This document shows positions 62,599-64,000 of a DNA stretch of 64,000 nt, one piece after another. Source of the DNA: Sandaracinaceae bacterium (GTDB lineage: Bacteria; Myxococcota_A; Polyangia; Polyangiales; Houyiibacteriaceae); contig JACKEI010000001.1 of NCBI GenBank assembly GCA_020633075.1, positions 2,108,001-2,172,000 on the forward strand, given 5' to 3'. Position 1 is the first letter of the stretch. Each line of letters begins with the position of its first letter. A model generated the notes under the pieces. It worked only from the letters and a program-made list of their open reading frames with translations. It had not been told where the DNA came from and made no database searches. The translations under genes were made by a program, and so were the position numbers.

Positions 62599-63357
62599 AT
62601 GTCCATCATCTTCGAGAACATTCACAAGGCCTTCGGTCCCAAGGTCATCCTCAAGGGGGTGGACCTCGAGATCGGCACTGGCGAGTGCTTCTTCATCATC
62701 GGTGGCTCGGGCGTGGGCAAGAGCGTGCTCATCAAGCACCTCATCGGCCTCCTGCGCCCAGACGACGGAAACATCTATCTGGGCGAGCGCAAGCCGGAGA
62801 ACGAGGTCAGCCGCAAGTCCGAGACCGAGCTGTACCCCGTGCGCATGCGCTGCGCGATGGTGTTCCAGAACTCCACCCTGTTCGACTCCATGAACGCCGT
62901 GGAGAACGTGGCCCTGCCGCTCCGCAAGCACAAGGGCCTGTCCATGGACCAGGCGCTCGAGCAGGCCATGGTGCAGCTGGAGAAGGTCCACATGCAGGAC
63001 TTCGCCAAGTCCTTCCCGGCGGAGCTGGGCGACGGCATGCGCAAGCGCGTCGCGATCGCCCGCGCGCTCACCCTCGACCCGGAGTACGTGCTCTTCGACG
63101 AGCCCACGACCTCTCTCGACCCCATCAGCGCCCGCCGGGTGGACCAGATGATTCGGGAGCTGTGCGACGTGGTCGGCGTGACCAGCATTGTGGTCAGCCA
63201 CGACTTGGTGTCGATTGAGTCGATCTCAGATCGCATCGCGATGCTGTATAAGGGAACCGTTCGCCTGCTCGGTACGTGGGCGGACTTCGAAAACACCGAC
63301 GACCCCGTGGTGAGGCAGTTCATCAGGGGAGAGGCGGAAGGGCCGATAGAGCTATGA
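62599..63357 (+). CDS. Mla-type ABC transporter ATPase, second copy with degenerate signature
   Basis: The 252-residue ATPase has Walker A GGSGVGKS (35-42), Q-loop Gln90, Walker B VLFDEP with Glu168 and an intact H-loop VVSHD (His201). The signature is LGDGM (143-147) instead of LSGGM or LSGGQ, losing the Ser and one Gly needed to contact ATP in the partner site. The C-terminal QFIRGEAEGPIEL matches the first copy. Its defects are complementary to those of the first ATPase. It overlaps mlaD by 4 bases. Confidence 0.9.
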   Translation: MSIIFENIHKAFGPKVILKGVDLEIGTGECFFIIGGSGVGKSVLIKHLIGLLRPDDGNIYLGERKPENEVSRKSETELYPVRMRCAMVFQNSTLFDSMNAVENVALPLRKHKGLSMDQALEQAMVQLEKVHMQDFAKSFPAELGDGMRKRVAIARALTLDPEYVLFDEPTTSLDPISARRVDQMIRELCDVVGVTSIVVSHDLVSIESISDRIAMLYKGTVRLLGTWADFENTDDPVVRQFIRGEAEGPIEL

Positions 63358-64000
63358 GTAAAGGTGGAATGTCTCTCGAGGTGCGCGTCGGCCTGCTGAT
63401 CTTGGTCGCAGTGGCGCTGCTGGGCGTGTTCGTGGTCGCGCTTGGCGGTGGCCCTGGTGGCGACGTCAAGACGCTCTACATCGACTTCGACAACCCCGGA
63501 AACGTGCTGGGCGGGGCTCCCGTCAACATCGGCAACATCCGCGTGGGTCGCGTCGAGGAGATCGAGTACCGCGGCGGTCTGCTGGACCCGGACACGGGGC
63601 GCAGCCCGCTCATCCGGATTCGCCTCCAGATCCAAGAGGAGTACTTCGGCAGCATCCGCGAGGACGCGCGCGTGTACGTCACGTCCACCAGCATCGTGGG
63701 AGAGAGCCTGATCGCCATCGACCCGGGCAGCCAGGACCGCCCGGCCGTCGCGGACGGGCACATCCTGGTCGGCATCGACCCGCCGCGCATGGACCAGGCC
63801 TTCGCCATGATGTTCGAGCTGCTCGAGAACATCCACGGCCTGCTGCGCGACAACCGCGAGGAGCTGGACTCGCTGCTCTCGGCGGCCGCCAACATGGTGC
63901 GCTCCCTCGACGGCATCTTCACGCGCCACGGGGACCGCATCGACCGCATCATGCAGAACATCGAGACGGCGACGGACCAGACCAACGACCTGCTGGGCAA
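63354..64000 (+). CDS. mlaD: MlaD/MCE-family protein, N-terminal part (runs off the window)
   Basis: Starts at ATG 63354. A single N-terminal transmembrane helix (VGLLILVAVALLGVFVVAL) is followed by one MCE domain: YIDFDNPGNVLGGAPVNIGN, VGRVEEIEYRGG and VYVTSTSIVGESLIAIDPGS. The MCE domain forms a hexameric ring carrying lipid between membranes. After residue 135 the sequence becomes helical (FAMMFELLENIHGLLRDN), as in the long needle-type MCE proteins, and continues beyond the window. It closes the five-gene set ATPase-permease-permease-ATPase-MCE; a lipoprotein or MlaC gene may follow. Confidence 0.92.
   Translation, partial: MSKGGMSLEVRVGLLILVAVALLGVFVVALGGGPGGDVKTLYIDFDNPGNVLGGAPVNIGNIRVGRVEEIEYRGGLLDPDTGRSPLIRIRLQIQEEYFGSIREDARVYVTSTSIVGESLIAIDPGSQDRPAVADGHILVGIDPPRMDQAFAMMFELLENIHGLLRDNREELDSLLSAAANMVRSLDGIFTRHGDRIDRIMQNIETATDQTNDLLG

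Overview
The window is high-GC, gene-dense DNA that looks like a myxobacterium (Myxococcota, Polyangia/Sandaracinaceae-like). The assignment is an inference from gene content, not from a marker tree. The supporting content is: many short lipoproteins, an FHA-GAF-sigma54 activator, a membrane-bound Ser/Thr pseudokinase with an AgmX-like tail, tandem bactofilins, PrkA, an orphan type III secretion SctJ, a tandem-repeat Cys-rich surface protein and HEAT-repeat lipoproteins. All main functions below are recognised from protein motifs read by eye; no database search was possible.

Layout. 1-700 holds the start of a GH25 lysozyme lipoprotein (cut by the window edge) and a kinase remnant that stops just after its glycine-rich loop. 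799-4645 is the most unusual locus: three co-directional genes for two nitrogenase component-1-like subunits and a NifH-like ATPase, with no other nitrogenase, chlorophyll or F430 genes beside them. 4617-9136 has a tandem glutaredoxin/GST-N protein, a beta-helix lipoprotein, a TetR regulator with an alpha/beta hydrolase, and an EamA exporter divergent from a MocR regulator (9249-10676). 10758-12698 is a TPP riboswitch and thiC, followed by a c-type cytochrome lipoprotein and, convergent, a DsbD-like lipoprotein coupled to PrkA. 16117-24872 has a nitrilase-family hydrolase, lipoproteins, an RluA pseudouridine synthase, a 995-residue carboxypeptidase-regulatory-repeat/PDZ protein and a YfgM-BamB-like pair. 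25069-35407 has an RRM glycine-rich protein, a GH35/42-type glycosidase, M18 aminopeptidase, a sigma-54 activator and a HEAT lipoprotein. 35563-37786 couples two bactofilins to pyrE. 39184-44979 has glutamate-cysteine ligase, tyrS, an IHF-like protein with a poly-Asp tail and a HEAT membrane protein. 45058-48917 has an ASPIC/UnbV pseudogene and the repeat protein. 49088-57120 has a Cys/Met PLP enzyme and a partial complex I operon (nuoABCDGHI). 57381-60163 has SctJ and the pseudokinase. 60248 to the end is an Mla-type lipid transport operon with two ATPases and two permeases.

How the genes work together. The nitrogenase-like trio has the parts of a two-component ATP-driven reductase (reductase plus catalytic heterotetramer), but its substrate is unknown. 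The mla operon encodes two non-identical ATPases whose degenerate motifs are complementary, so a heterodimer would have one complete and one defective ATP site. The nuo operon lacks nuoE, nuoF and nuoJ-N, which must be elsewhere if complex I is complete. No stretch longer than about 300 bases lacks a gene or gene remnant. No tRNA, rRNA, CRISPR array or insertion sequence was seen.
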